Assembly: GCA_029218425.1 (NCBI GenBank)
Contig: JAQXRH010000056.1
Location: 1-42,644 of the forward strand
DNA length: 42,644 bases
Direction of reading: 5' to 3'
Source of the DNA: Bacteroidales bacterium
GTDB taxonomy: Bacteria > Bacteroidota > Bacteroidia > Bacteroidales > Muribaculaceae
The notes beneath the pieces are model-generated. The model saw nothing but the letters and a program-made list of their open reading frames with translations, was not told the DNA's origin and did not search any database. The position numbers and the translations under genes are program-made. Below, one piece after another: positions 16,612 to 25,769 of this stretch; the first letter of the stretch is position 1; every line of letters begins with the position of its first letter.

Positions 16612-16906
16612 TAAACACGATCCACACATAAAGGTTGCCCTCCTTAGGGAGGGAGGCCGAAAATTAAGATAGTTTCACAATAGGTATTTGATTAACCAAT
16701 CAAGCTGACACCGGTAGGAATAAAGTGATAGTGATCCTCTGGTAGGCTTTAAATAGGAGAAAAGAAAATAGGACAAGTACGGCAAACAAATGGCGTCGGG
16801 CAAAGAGCTATCGGCGGCATGGGTTGGCTATTTCTAAAATAATACAAAATTACACACCACTTAACACACATTAAGCGGGACAATCACTAAAAAACATATA
16901 TATATT
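16612..16906 (+). ncRNA. Candidate structured 5' leader
   Basis: The predicted leader is about 295 bases, far longer than elsewhere in the window. Visible stems are CCCTCC/GGAGGG (16638-16643 with 16648-16653) and TTGATT/AATCAA (16688-16693 with 16698-16703). It also has the related motifs CCGGTAGGA and CTGGTAGGC and a GC-richer block near 16793-16830. I do not recognise a known riboswitch. It could be a cis-acting leader or simply an untranslated region. Confidence 0.3.
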
Positions 16907-19900
16907 ATGAGAAAACTTTTATTATTCCTATTTTTAGCATTATCGCTTGGAGTCCCGAGGATCCAAGCGGATGAGGTAGTAATGTCCTCCTTTAGCGAAG
17001 TAAACGATAATTTGAATGAGTATATTTCGTATACTACAGCTAAAGGTGGTGGTACGGCAAATCCTGCAATTAATAATAATGAAATTCGTTTGTATCAGCC
17101 AGCTACCGGAAAGACATATGGCGGCTCCATAACTGTAAAAGCGGCATCAGGTGTTACGATTGAATCGGTTGAAATCCGTTCGTCACAAGCAACTACTATT
17201 GATTATGTAGTTGGTGCGAGTGGTACTCATAGTGATGATATGTCTATTAAAGCAAATGTTACTGTTACAGTTCCTGATATCAATGACAGTGAGATCACAT
17301 TTTATTGCAAAGGTACATCATCTTCAAATCGTCTTAATGTTAAGTATTTAAAGGTTGTTTATACCACCACAGGCGAAAGCGGTGGAGGAGAGACGCCGAC
17401 TGAGCCTGCCGCAACCTACACGTATAAGTTAGTAAATAGCGTGGAAGAGCTTGTAAATGGAATGGTATTTGTCATAGGCGCGAAGAATAATAATATGCTA
17501 ATGGGACAAAATGCCGGAGACTATTTTGATAAAGTTGGTTTCACTTTCCCGGATACAGGCGATGAGATTACCGTAAGCAATTCAGATGTAAAACGCCTTA
17601 CATTGGTTTCAACCGGTGAAGCAGGAAAATGGAACATTAAGACTGATGATGGCAAATATTTGTATTGGAGTAGTGGTAATAAATTATATCAAGGAGCTAC
17701 CCCAAGTGGTGATACTTATATTGCTACAATTTCATTCACCGGTGATAATGCCACAATAGCATTTAACAATCAAAAGGCACAATACATACAATATAATGCA
17801 TCTCAGCCACGTTTCGCATGCTATAGTAGCAACCAGCAAAAGGTCCAGATATATGCCCAAACCACAGTTCAAGCGGCGGAGCCGGAGTTTACGGTGCCGG
17901 CGGGAGCTACTACCGAGGTAGGAAGCAACGACGTGACATATTACACCAACCCGTTTGACGTCAAGATATCTACGACGAGCGATAATGCCACCATCCATTA
18001 TATAGTAGGCGAGGGCGAGGAGAAGACAGGGGCTAACCCGGTAGTGATTGCCGTCGACGCTACGCAGACCATCAAGGCATGGGCAGTGTCGAGTGACGCG
18101 GAAATAGCCCCGAGCGACGAAGTCACCGTCACCTACAACTTGCGTACAGCCACCCCCGTGATCAGTTGCGACGACCCGCAAGAGGCTGCGAGCAAGACCG
18201 TAACGATAACGTGTGCCACCACCTCGGCCACGATAGAATATTCAACCGACGGAGGAGCTACATGGCAGACATATAGCGGAGCGCTGACCTTCAGCGAGAT
18301 GAACACGTCGACCAAGATTACCGCACGTGCCACCTCGGCACTTGGCCAATCGGAGCCGGCGGAATATGTAGTCGAAATCTACCCCGCCTCAGAGTGGGAG
18401 TCATTTGAAATATATGAGCTTGTCACCGATGCCAGCACATTGAAAGAGAACGACCGAGTGATATTCGTCAACGCTATCAAATTCCCCGGCTCCGAAGAGT
18501 CGTCGGGCTGGTATGCTCCGACTTCGTTTGACACTGACGGCCGATTCAATGCCACATCGGTAGCACCGGTAGATGACAGCGAGGAGATACCTACACAGTT
18601 GAAAGTGCCGATCCATGCCGGGATACAGGCATTCCGTTTGGAATATGACACATCGGCAGCCGACCCAAGCCGTCCGTGGCTTATCTATCTGGTAGGACAG
18701 GATAAATATCTGCGCAGCGCGGCGGCGAAGAAGTTCGAGATTGTTGACCTGCCTGAAACCGTAGAGGAACGTCAGTATCTCAATGCCGGATTTGAAATCG
18801 GTAAGGTAACTGACTATAACGAGTATATTATTGACGATAAGGGGACTACTGTCAGCACCGGCAACTCTAAGGGCGATGTAGAATATAAGCTTACGGCAAC
18901 GTTCAATGGATTGGATAGCGTGCAGACGCATATACGATTTAACCCGTCGGGCGGTGTAAGATTCCGTGGCTATGACGTAGCCATAGGTGGTAACGGTACA
19001 TGGCCAACGCGCTTGTATCGCACCACGAAGCGAGTGCTGCCGCCTACGGTGACCGTCTACGATGCAACCGTAGAGGGTGATAAAGCCTACTCATCGCAAG
19101 TGACCACATATAGCAACCCCGTGCGCGTGGTAATCAAAAATAATCCACGCACCGACAAGGGCGTGTACATGATGTACTCATGGTCGGAGTCGGTTGATCA
19201 TGCGCCGGTGCTCAGCGAGTATCTTGCCGCCGAGCCGGTAGATGCCGAAGAGATACAATTGCGTGTCGACGGCGACAAGGTGCAGATAAAGAGCGGCGAA
19301 GAATTTGTCGACATCGCAGCATTGTCGACAATAGAAGGGAAGCACGTGCTGCGTGCGGTGGCCACCGACGGTTCGGCGATAAGTTCGTCGTTGCCGCGTA
19401 CGGTAAACTTCAAGTGCTCTAAGCCGGTGCTGTCGAAAGGTGAAGGCGACATTGCCAACATCAGTCGTCCCGAGGCCTACACCATCGGCGCCACCCTTTA
19501 CTACGCCTACGATGACGACGAGTTCGTATACGACGAAGCCCACAAGCTCAGCTACATAGAAGGCACTACCGAGTATGCCCCGATAGCGTTTGGCGAGCAT
19601 GCCAAGGTGAAAGTGATAGCAGTGAAAGAGGGGTATGCCAATTCAGATGTGGCAGAGCTCACGCTCCACACCTACACACCGCAAGCCCATGCCGTGCAGC
19701 TGCTTGAGCTTACCGAGACCGGTAAGGCCAACTACAAATTGCTTGGCAGTGGCGAAGCCGGCTTCATAGGCGAAGGCAAGTGCTATGTGACCTACCGCAC
19801 CGTAGCCGATCAGCCATTCTTCCTGTTGAAAGAGAATGCCGATGGCACAATAGCTATGGCAAAGTGCAGCGACACCGCAGAGGCTCGCCGCTTGGCAGAG

Positions 19901-21643
19901 TACCGCCCGATCACCACTACGGGAAATAAGGTGAATGTGAAATGGACATCCGACTACTACGTATTCGTGGCCGACGAAGACGAGATGCTCGCCACCATAG
20001 GCGGAATCACAATGCTTGGCAACGGCGATGAAACCGTTGACGACGGCGAGATAGTTACCAATGTATATGTCAACGGTTCAGATGCCACGATAGCAGGTCA
20101 GAAAGCCACTGTAGCCATGGGCGATGCGACCACCAAACGCTTCTACGGAGCCATAGTAAGGCAGAATGGCGCAATAGGTACGATAACCTTGCGTTCGACT
20201 TTGGCCTACAGCATCTATAATGGCGCCGATACCGCAGCCGATGACTACTCGGAGGAAGGCTTCGGCCAGATTACCCCGTTGATACCGAGCGTATACGGAT
20301 GCGACGTGGCCTATGAATACGATGTTGACGCCGAGAGCTTGGCAAGCAAATATGCGACCGACTTCGTGAAACTTAACGTGGAATCGCAAGTCAAGGGCAC
20401 GGTAAGCGCAGCCTTGCTGCCGACCGCTGCAGCCGCCCCTCGCCACCTCAAAGCCGTGGTGACCTTCTTCCGACCCAACGTAAGCAACGAGATATTGCAG
20501 CACAACGATATCTACTACAATATCGACGTGACCGGCAGCAAGCACAATATAGCAGGCAGCGGCCTCTATGTAGACTTGGCTAAGCAGAACGAAGTGGACG
20601 GCACCGGAATCGTGACCCCCGACTACTACCAGTTCACCATCGATAACGTATCGCCCGCGGCTGATGATTATCCGTCGATAAATGTGTCGAAGACCGAGTT
20701 TGTGGAGAACTATTCAGAGACCGACGACTACGACCGCTTCATCTCCAACTTCGGCGAGAACATATCCATCATCAATGCAGGCAACGACCCGGTATTCGAT
20801 AACGGAGCGGTAAGCAAGCTGTTCATGGGTAAGCTTGCGCCCAACGGAGTGGACGCACGAGGCAACGAGAATACTACCGACAAGACAGCGTGGATGTTCA
20901 AAGGCCTCAACAGTTTGTCAACGCCCACTGAGCGCCTGCACGATGGCATAGAGATAACCCCGTCGTACTACCTTGTAGAGACCTATGCCGGGTCGATGAC
21001 CGACTATGCCGCCTACGAGTATCTTGTCAACTACGACGTCAACCATGCCGGCGCGGATACCGGGCTGAAGTTCAACAGCGACGGATCGTTTAATACCACC
21101 GACGCTACCGACCCGTTGATGGGAACCTACACCGCCACCGGCTTTACCGCGACATCGGGCATCAGCGTGGCCTTGACGCCGGTGTACTTGTTCAGCCACC
21201 AGCCCACTGTTAAGCCCAACGAGGTGAAGAGCGAACAAATCGCGCCGCTCAAATCGGTATCGCTCAGCGAAGCTGCGGCAGTTGTCGCCGTTAAGGCACC
21301 CGTGATGCGGGCACCACAGGTCGACACCGCCACGCTTGGCAGTGAGCCGACAGCGCCGGTGCTCGGCGAGGTGCGCCCGATGCGTCACTACGGGTTGACC
21401 GACATGTCAGCGTCAAACATCACCGACCTTACGGCATCTACCGAGTATGAGGTAGTAACAGGCAATCCGATAGTACGCACGTTGGAGGTAGGCGAGGTCA
21501 CCGGAGTGGAAGACGTAAGCATCGACAATGACAGTGCCGCCGATGTAGAGTACTACAACCTGCAAGGCGTACGCATAGTCAACCCCGGTCACGGCATCTA
21601 TATCAAGCGCCGAGGCGACAAGGCCGAGAAAGTAAGGCTTTAA
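16907..21643 (+). CDS. Large secreted protein with chitobiase-like beta-sandwich domains and a C-terminal tail motif
   Basis: A 1578-residue exported protein. Residues 1-21 are a signal peptide. About 330-510 hold two beta-sandwich modules resembling the chitobiase/hexosaminidase C-terminal fold: one around NATIHYIVGEGEE, the second around ATIEYSTDGGATWQTY. The middle is beta-rich with no motif I recognise and no evident catalytic site. The last about 45 residues (VEDVSI...VEYYNLQGVRIVNPGHGIYI) form the short C-terminal module seen on many secreted Bacteroidales proteins and reminiscent of type IX sorting tails. Base composition changes abruptly near 17865: the first about 320 codons are AT-rich and the rest GC-rich, suggesting a mosaic gene. 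It is monocistronic with its own terminator. Surface adhesin or carbohydrate-binding protein is a guess. Confidence 0.8.
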   Translation: MRKLLLFLFLALSLGVPRIQADEVVMSSFSEVNDNLNEYISYTTAKGGGTANPAINNNEIRLYQPATGKTYGGSITVKAASGVTIESVEIRSSQATTIDYVVGASGTHSDDMSIKANVTVTVPDINDSEITFYCKGTSSSNRLNVKYLKVVYTTTGESGGGETPTEPAATYTYKLVNSVEELVNGMVFVIGAKNNNMLMGQNAGDYFDKVGFTFPDTGDEITVSNSDVKRLTLVSTGEAGKWNIKTDDGKYLYWSSGNKLYQGATPSGDTYIATISFTGDNATIAFNNQKAQYIQYNASQPRFACYSSNQQKVQIYAQTTVQAAEPEFTVPAGATTEVGSNDVTYYTNPFDVKISTTSDNATIHYIVGEGEEKTGANPVVIAVDATQTIKAWAVSSDAEIAPSDEVTVTYNLRTATPVISCDDPQEAASKTVTITCATTSATIEYSTDGGATWQTYSGALTFSEMNTSTKITARATSALGQSEPAEYVVEIYPASEWESFEIYELVTDASTLKENDRVIFVNAIKFPGSEESSGWYAPTSFDTDGRFNATSVAPVDDSEEIPTQLKVPIHAGIQAFRLEYDTSAADPSRPWLIYLVGQDKYLRSAAAKKFEIVDLPETVEERQYLNAGFEIGKVTDYNEYIIDDKGTTVSTGNSKGDVEYKLTATFNGLDSVQTHIRFNPSGGVRFRGYDVAIGGNGTWPTRLYRTTKRVLPPTVTVYDATVEGDKAYSSQVTTYSNPVRVVIKNNPRTDKGVYMMYSWSESVDHAPVLSEYLAAEPVDAEEIQLRVDGDKVQIKSGEEFVDIAALSTIEGKHVLRAVATDGSAISSSLPRTVNFKCSKPVLSKGEGDIANISRPEAYTIGATLYYAYDDDEFVYDEAHKLSYIEGTTEYAPIAFGEHAKVKVIAVKEGYANSDVAELTLHTYTPQAHAVQLLELTETGKANYKLLGSGEAGFIGEGKCYVTYRTVADQPFFLLKENADGTIAMAKCSDTAEARRLAEYRPITTTGNKVNVKWTSDYYVFVADEDEMLATIGGITMLGNGDETVDDGEIVTNVYVNGSDATIAGQKATVAMGDATTKRFYGAIVRQNGAIGTITLRSTLAYSIYNGADTAADDYSEEGFGQITPLIPSVYGCDVAYEYDVDAESLASKYATDFVKLNVESQVKGTVSAALLPTAAAAPRHLKAVVTFFRPNVSNEILQHNDIYYNIDVTGSKHNIAGSGLYVDLAKQNEVDGTGIVTPDYYQFTIDNVSPAADDYPSINVSKTEFVENYSETDDYDRFISNFGENISIINAGNDPVFDNGAVSKLFMGKLAPNGVDARGNENTTDKTAWMFKGLNSLSTPTERLHDGIEITPSYYLVETYAGSMTDYAAYEYLVNYDVNHAGADTGLKFNSDGSFNTTDATDPLMGTYTATGFTATSGISVALTPVYLFSHQPTVKPNEVKSEQIAPLKSVSLSEAAAVVAVKAPVMRAPQVDTATLGSEPTAPVLGEVRPMRHYGLTDMSASNITDLTASTEYEVVTGNPIVRTLEVGEVTGVEDVSIDNDSAADVEYYNLQGVRIVNPGHGIYIKRRGDKAEKVRL

Positions 21644-21663
21644 GCCTACTATCCTTCAGGTAA

Positions 21664-21706
21664 AATAAAGGCGGAGTGCATGGCGCTCCGCCTTTATTGC
21701 GTTTTT
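21664..21706 (+). terminator. Terminator of the large secreted-protein gene
   Basis: AATAAAGGCGGAG (21664-21676) pairs with CTCCGCCTTTATT (21686-21698), followed shortly by TTTTTT. Confidence 0.88.
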
Positions 21707-21727
21707 TAGGGGGGAGAAAGGTGGGGA

Positions 21728-21960
21728 TGGGCGATGTAAATCGGCGTCGCTCCGGACGCCTGCGGGTGAGGGCGTACGGAAACCCCGCACACCTCGGTCG
21801 CTGCGCTCCCTCGGCGTACGGGGCTACTAATAATCGGCGTCCTGGGCGGACGCCCCGTGGTGGTTGATGACTTTTACCCCGTACACCGCGGACGCCACCT
21901 CCACCTCTGTTGTGGTTGATGGGCGAGGGCCGTTGGCCGGGGTGGGGTGATGTGGTCGGT
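21728..21960. repeat. Dispersed palindromic intergenic repeat, copy D, plus decayed flank
   Basis: 21728-21860 repeats the copy B order: GTAAATCGGCGTCGCTCCGG, then CCCCGCACACCTCGGTCGCT and GGCGTACGGGGCTACTAATA, then another ATCGGCGTC...GACGCCCC. 21860-21960 looks like a decayed extension (CCCCGTACACCGCGGACGCC). No gene is supported between 21644 and 21962. Confidence 0.7.
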
Positions 21961-21962
21961 GG

Positions 21963-23090
21963 TTAGTTTTTGAAGCGGTAGATGCAGGTGGAATGGTAGG
22001 GGGTGTCGGGGGTGACGATTACGGAGGGGTAGGAAGGCACGTTGGGGGAATTGGGGAAGTGTTGGGTCTCCATGACGATAGCGCCGCGGTAGGGGTAGGC
22101 GATGCCGTTTTTACCCTTTACGGAGCCGTCGAGGAAGTTGCCCACGTAGAATTGTAGGCCCGGTTCGTCGGTGAGGACCTCCATGGTGATGCCGGAAGCG
22201 GGCGAGAACACCGAAGCCGCCACCAGAGTGGAGTCGCCGGCAGTGTTGAGGACGAAATTGTGGTCGTAGCCGAGGCCGTTGCGGAGCTGGATGTCGTCGG
22301 CGTTGATGTCGCGGCCCACAGGTTTGGGGATGCGGAAATCAAATGCAGAGCCGTCGACAGGGCGGATTTCGCCGCGGGTCATGAAAGTGCTGTCGATGGG
22401 AGTGAAAGCGTCGGCGTTGATAGATACTTCGTGCGAGAGGATGTCGGTAGAGAGGTCGCCCGAGAGGTTGAAGTAGGAGTGGTTGGTGAGGTTGAGGATA
22501 GTGGGGCGGTCGGTAGTGGCGTAGTAGTTGATGGCGATAGCGAAGTCGGGACGGAGCGAGTAGACCACGTCGACGTTGATGTTGCCGGGGTAGCCGGCGT
22601 CGCCGTCGGGCGAGAAGAGCGACAGGCACAGGGTGGAGTCGTTGGGCTGTGTGGCGTGCCACACGAGGTTGTGGAAGCCGCGAGGTCCGCCGTGGAGGCT
22701 ATGGCCGTAGTTGTTGATGGGCAGTTGGTAGACGGAGTCGTTGAGGGTGAAACGGCCCTGGTCGATGCGGTTGCCGTAGCGGCCGATGAGGGCGCCGAAG
22801 TTGCCGTCGATGTTTACGTAGTCGTCGATGTTGTCGTGGCCGAGGACCACGTCGACGAGATTGCCGCTGCTGTCGGGCACCATCAGCGAGACGATACGCC
22901 CGCCGAAATTGGTGATGCAGGCCTCCATGCCGGCATGGTTGCGGAGGGTGTAGAGCGCAGTGGAGTCGCCGTCGACAGAGGCTACGAAGCGGGCCGGGTC
23001 GAGGCCCGAGAGAGTAAGGTTGGAATCACTGTGGGAAGCGGCGCAAGCCGATAGGAGCGCGGCGCACGCAATGGGGATAAGTCTTTTCAT
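21963..23090 (-). CDS. galM: Aldose 1-epimerase, lipoprotein
   Basis: A galactose mutarotase-family enzyme interconverting alpha and beta anomers of aldoses. The 375-residue product starts with a lipoprotein signal, MKRLIPIACAALLSACAAS, with the lipobox cysteine at about residue 16, so it is probably anchored in the envelope facing the periplasm. Family features are GGRIVSLMVPD, GRYGNRIDQGRF, the HSLHGGPRGFHN histidine motif, LTNHSYFNLSG and the C-terminal GLQFYVGNFLDG. I chose the ATG at 23090, which yields the lipoprotein signal; a start at 23153 would bury it. It is monocistronic on this strand and divergent from the small membrane protein. Confidence 0.92.
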   Translation of the reverse strand: MKRLIPIACAALLSACAASHSDSNLTLSGLDPARFVASVDGDSTALYTLRNHAGMEACITNFGGRIVSLMVPDSSGNLVDVVLGHDNIDDYVNIDGNFGALIGRYGNRIDQGRFTLNDSVYQLPINNYGHSLHGGPRGFHNLVWHATQPNDSTLCLSLFSPDGDAGYPGNINVDVVYSLRPDFAIAINYYATTDRPTILNLTNHSYFNLSGDLSTDILSHEVSINADAFTPIDSTFMTRGEIRPVDGSAFDFRIPKPVGRDINADDIQLRNGLGYDHNFVLNTAGDSTLVAASVFSPASGITMEVLTDEPGLQFYVGNFLDGSVKGKNGIAYPYRGAIVMETQHFPNSPNVPSYPSVIVTPDTPYHSTCIYRFKN

Positions 23091-23179
23091 GGGAGTAATT
23101 AATGTTATGGTTTGTTTATATAGTAATAAAATTCGGATTGGCACACGCCGCAAATTTAAGAAAAAATTGTGAACAAAAG

Positions 23180-23211
23180 TTTGGAATAATCTATTATATA
23201 GTATATCTTTG
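23180..23211 (+). promoter_or_regulatory. Promoter of the small membrane protein gene
   Basis: TTTG (23180-23183), 20 bases, then TATCTTTG (23204-23211): a clear Bacteroidota promoter 46 bases before the ATG. Confidence 0.65.
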
Positions 23212-23257
23212 CTTTACATAGATAAAAAAATTATAAACTTAATAAAAAATCTGTAAA

Positions 23258-23677
23258 ATGGAACAATCAAATCAACCCAATGAGAGCCTCAAGCCGTTGA
23301 AGGATTTGCTTAGCTTCTTGACGCCTCAAACAACATTTATCGTCAATGCGGCATTTGCCGTGGTAGCGTTCGTATTGTTTATACTGCAAGATATCACTGG
23401 CTTTGGCCCCTCCTTGATCTCTTGGGAGTTCAAGATTGCCGGTGGTATCATAGGCTTCCTCGTATTGGTAGGCCTGTTGATAGCAGCAATAACAGTTCCG
23501 TTGAAGACGAACAAAATTTCGCCGTGTGTCAACATCTTCCTTATCGGCTTTATGTTCCTCTTCAACTTGATGGCAGTGACAAAGTGGGGCATCCTCGCTA
23601 TCTTGTTGCTGGTATTGATATTGTTGCCGTGGGCGCTTTTCACCGTCTTGAAAAAAGATGACGAGGCAAAGCTCTAA
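23258..23677 (+). CDS. Small integral membrane protein of unknown function
   Basis: A 139-residue protein I do not recognise. After a polar N-terminus of about 25 residues there are hydrophobic spans at about 27-46, 60-82, 91-107 and 110-131, so three or four membrane helices, and a short charged C-terminal tail (KKDDEAKL). There is no signal peptide, Cys pair or catalytic motif. It has its own promoter and a strong terminator, and its codon use matches the neighbours, which supports a real and probably well-expressed gene. Confidence 0.75.
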   Translation: MEQSNQPNESLKPLKDLLSFLTPQTTFIVNAAFAVVAFVLFILQDITGFGPSLISWEFKIAGGIIGFLVLVGLLIAAITVPLKTNKISPCVNIFLIGFMFLFNLMAVTKWGILAILLLVLILLPWALFTVLKKDDEAKL

Positions 23678-23700
23678 TAAGCGAGCAATAGAAATACAAA

Positions 23701-23745
23701 CGGGTGCGGCATCTCGGCAAGAGGTGTCGCACCCGCCGCTTTTAT
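23701..23745 (+). terminator. Terminator after the small membrane protein gene
   Basis: CGGGTGCGGCATCTC (23701-23715) pairs with GAGGTGTCGCACCCG (23721-23735) through two G-U pairs, followed by CGCTTTTATG. Confidence 0.85.
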
Positions 23746-23845
23746 GTAGAGAGGCACGACAGGGGGTGCAGGCGTGATAGCGGGCAATTGGTTGAATGAA
23801 ATGGGGCAGTGGTGGAAAATATTTGGAGGATGTCGCCGAGGATGC

Positions 23846-23853
23846 TATTTTTG
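23846..23853 (+). promoter_or_regulatory. -7 element for the histidine kinase/response regulator pair
   Basis: TATTTTTG, 21 bases before the kinase ATG, matches TAnnTTTG. Confidence 0.5.
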
Positions 23854-23874
23854 CAGAAAAAGTGACTTAGGGCT

Positions 23875-25029
23875 ATGGAAAAAAGTGTGGAGAAGAATTA
23901 CAAGCGAGTAGAGCGAAAGGCGTATATAGCTCTGTGGGTTATAGTGTTGCTGATACCGTTGGTGGAGGTGACGTATGAGTATCTGAATGGGACCGACGGA
24001 GTGTTTGAAACGGGAAGCTTGCTGAAGACATGGCTGTACATGTTGCCGTTTATGGCGCTATTCTGGGTGCATGAGTTGCTGTTGCTGCCGCTGCTGATGA
24101 GGCGTAAGGGCTTGAAGGCGCTATATGTGGCGCTCACCGTAGCGGCGATAGCGGCGACGGTGGTGGTGCTTGAAGCGCCGCATAAGTCGCATCGCAAGAA
24201 AGAGGATGCCACGTTGCGCGAGGTGGTGGTGACCAACGTGGAGACCGGCGAGGAGATGAAACGCTTTACCACGCGCGGGCATAAGCGGCCCAAATTCAAT
24301 ATGTTCATGTTCACCAATGTGATGTTCGCACTGTTCACTGTGAGCGTGAACATAATGACGAGCTTATATTTCAGGGGACTTAGCAATAGGCGCAGGATAG
24401 AGAGCTTGGAGGCGGAGAACACGTCGGCGCGGTTGCAATACCTTAAATATCAGGTAAATCCGCATTTCTTCATGAATACGCTCAACAATATACATGCGTT
24501 GATCGACATAGATGCCAACCGAGCGCGCGAAGTGGTAATCGATCTGTCGAAGATGATGCGCTATGTGCTCTACGACATCGACAAAGACGAGGTAACGCTC
24601 AAGCAGGAGGTGGACTTCCTGAGCAACTATATATCGTTGATGAGGATACGCCTTACCGACAACGTGAAGATACAGGTGGCGATGCCCCAGGGGAGGGACG
24701 ACGTGAAGCTGCCGCCGTTGCTGTTCATACCGTTTGTGGAGAATATCTTCAAGCATGGGGTGAGCTATCGCGAGCCGTCGGTTATCGACATATCGCTGAC
24801 GGTTGACGACGCCAACGGGCAAGTGACGTTCCAATCGATCAACAGCAACCATAGCCACAAGACCGGCGACAAGCACCACGGCATAGGAATAGAGAACTTG
24901 CGCCGGCGCCTCGACTTGCTGTATGGCGATAGATACACTATGGCAGTCAACGACCGCGGAGCCACGTTTGAGAGCTGCCTAACGATACCGGTGGTGTGCG
25001 GTAATGGTAAAGAAATAGCAAAAGAGTGA
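23875..25029 (+). CDS. LytS-family sensor histidine kinase
   Basis: A 384-residue membrane kinase of the LytS/YehU group. Four membrane helices (about 16-36, 52-74, 81-100, 144-166) form the sensor, with a polar loop at about 101-142. A short coiled coil (168-190) leads to the His_kinase domain, with phospho-acceptor H197 in QVNPHFFMNTLNNIHAL. The ATPase domain has the N box PPLLFIPFVENIFKHG and the G box HHGIGIENLRRRLDLLYG. The following LytTR regulator overlaps or abuts it, so the two form one signalling unit. The signal sensed is not visible. Confidence 0.93.
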   Translation: MEKSVEKNYKRVERKAYIALWVIVLLIPLVEVTYEYLNGTDGVFETGSLLKTWLYMLPFMALFWVHELLLLPLLMRRKGLKALYVALTVAAIAATVVVLEAPHKSHRKKEDATLREVVVTNVETGEEMKRFTTRGHKRPKFNMFMFTNVMFALFTVSVNIMTSLYFRGLSNRRRIESLEAENTSARLQYLKYQVNPHFFMNTLNNIHALIDIDANRAREVVIDLSKMMRYVLYDIDKDEVTLKQEVDFLSNYISLMRIRLTDNVKIQVAMPQGRDDVKLPPLLFIPFVENIFKHGVSYREPSVIDISLTVDDANGQVTFQSINSNHSHKTGDKHHGIGIENLRRRLDLLYGDRYTMAVNDRGATFESCLTIPVVCGNGKEIAKE

Positions 25030-25034
25030 AAGAG

Positions 25035-25739
25035 ATGGAGCCGTTGAGATGCATAATAGTTGACGATGAGCCGTTGGCGCTTCGGCAGTTGGAGAAGTAC
25101 ATAGAGCGTACGCCCGGAGTGGAAGTGGTGGCGAGCTGCTACGATGCCGGCGAGGCGATGGCGGCATTGGAGAAAGGGGGCGTCGACCTGATGTTCCTGG
25201 ATATCAACATGCCGGATATGTCGGGGATGGAGCTGGCGCGTAGGTTGACGCCGATGAGCCCGATGGTGATATTCACGACGGCCTATTCAGAGTATGCCAT
25301 AGAGGGCTTCAAGGTGGAGGCTGTGGATTACCTTACCAAGCCGTTCAGCTACGAGGAGTTTGCGGCGTCGGTAGAGCGTGCGAGCCGCAGGTTGCGTCGT
25401 GGCGATGCGCGAGGCGACGAGGCCATCTACGTCAAGGATTCGGGGCTTACGCGAAGGATAGTGCTGAGCGATATCACCGTGATAAAGGGTTTGGCGGAGT
25501 ATGTGCAGATATATCAGCGGTCGACGGGACGCGCGGTGACCACGCTGATGAGTCTGCGGTCGCTGGAGGAGACGTTGCCGGCCGACAAGTTCATGCGTAT
25601 CCACAGGTCGTATATCGTCAACCTGGATGCCGTGGACGGCATAGGGCACAACAAGGTGGTGATAGGCACGGAGGAGCTGCCGGTGAGCGAGAGCTACCGC
25701 GGACGGTTTAAGGAATACCTGAAGGGTAAGCTGGGGTAG
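25035..25739 (+). CDS. LytTR-family response regulator
   Basis: The partner of the preceding kinase, about 234 residues. The receiver domain (about 3-120) has the acidic DDE cluster (IVDDEPLALRQLE), the phospho-acceptor Asp in MFLDINMPDMSG, the conserved Thr and the Lys in YLTKPF. The C-terminal LytTR DNA-binding domain (about 132-234) includes YVKDSGLTRRIVLSDI, the helix around RSLEETLPADKFMRIHRSY and IVNLDAV. I prefer the ATG at 25035 (MEPLRCIIVDDEP). A GTG at 25026 overlapping the kinase stop (GTGA) is possible and would add three residues. Its targets are not identifiable here. Confidence 0.93.
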   Translation: MEPLRCIIVDDEPLALRQLEKYIERTPGVEVVASCYDAGEAMAALEKGGVDLMFLDINMPDMSGMELARRLTPMSPMVIFTTAYSEYAIEGFKVEAVDYLTKPFSYEEFAASVERASRRLRRGDARGDEAIYVKDSGLTRRIVLSDITVIKGLAEYVQIYQRSTGRAVTTLMSLRSLEETLPADKFMRIHRSYIVNLDAVDGIGHNKVVIGTEELPVSESYRGRFKEYLKGKLG

Positions 25740-25769
25740 CTATAATAGCTAAGATAGCTATTATAGCTA
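25737..25769. repeat. Perfect TAGCTA-type inverted repeat
   Basis: TAGCTATAATAGCTA (25737-25751) and TAGCTATTATAGCTA (25755-25769) are perfect reverse complements around AGA. The left arm includes the regulator stop codon. TAGCTAAGG units continue to about 25794. It may serve as a terminator between the converging genes, helped by the TTTTTT at 25778-25783. Confidence 0.7.

Larger units (their letters stand above)
16247..16906. other. Long intergenic/leader region
   Basis: 660 bases without a gene. 16312-16350 is a short copy of the dispersed palindromic repeat. 16360-16600 is simple AT- and GT-rich sequence. A promoter sits at 16599-16606, and a structured leader of about 295 bases runs to the ATG at 16907. 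Confidence 0.6.

Noticed and set aside
21676-21867. Open frame of 63 codons on the plus strand
   Set aside because: It begins inside a terminator hairpin and reads through repeat copy D; no protein-like pattern.
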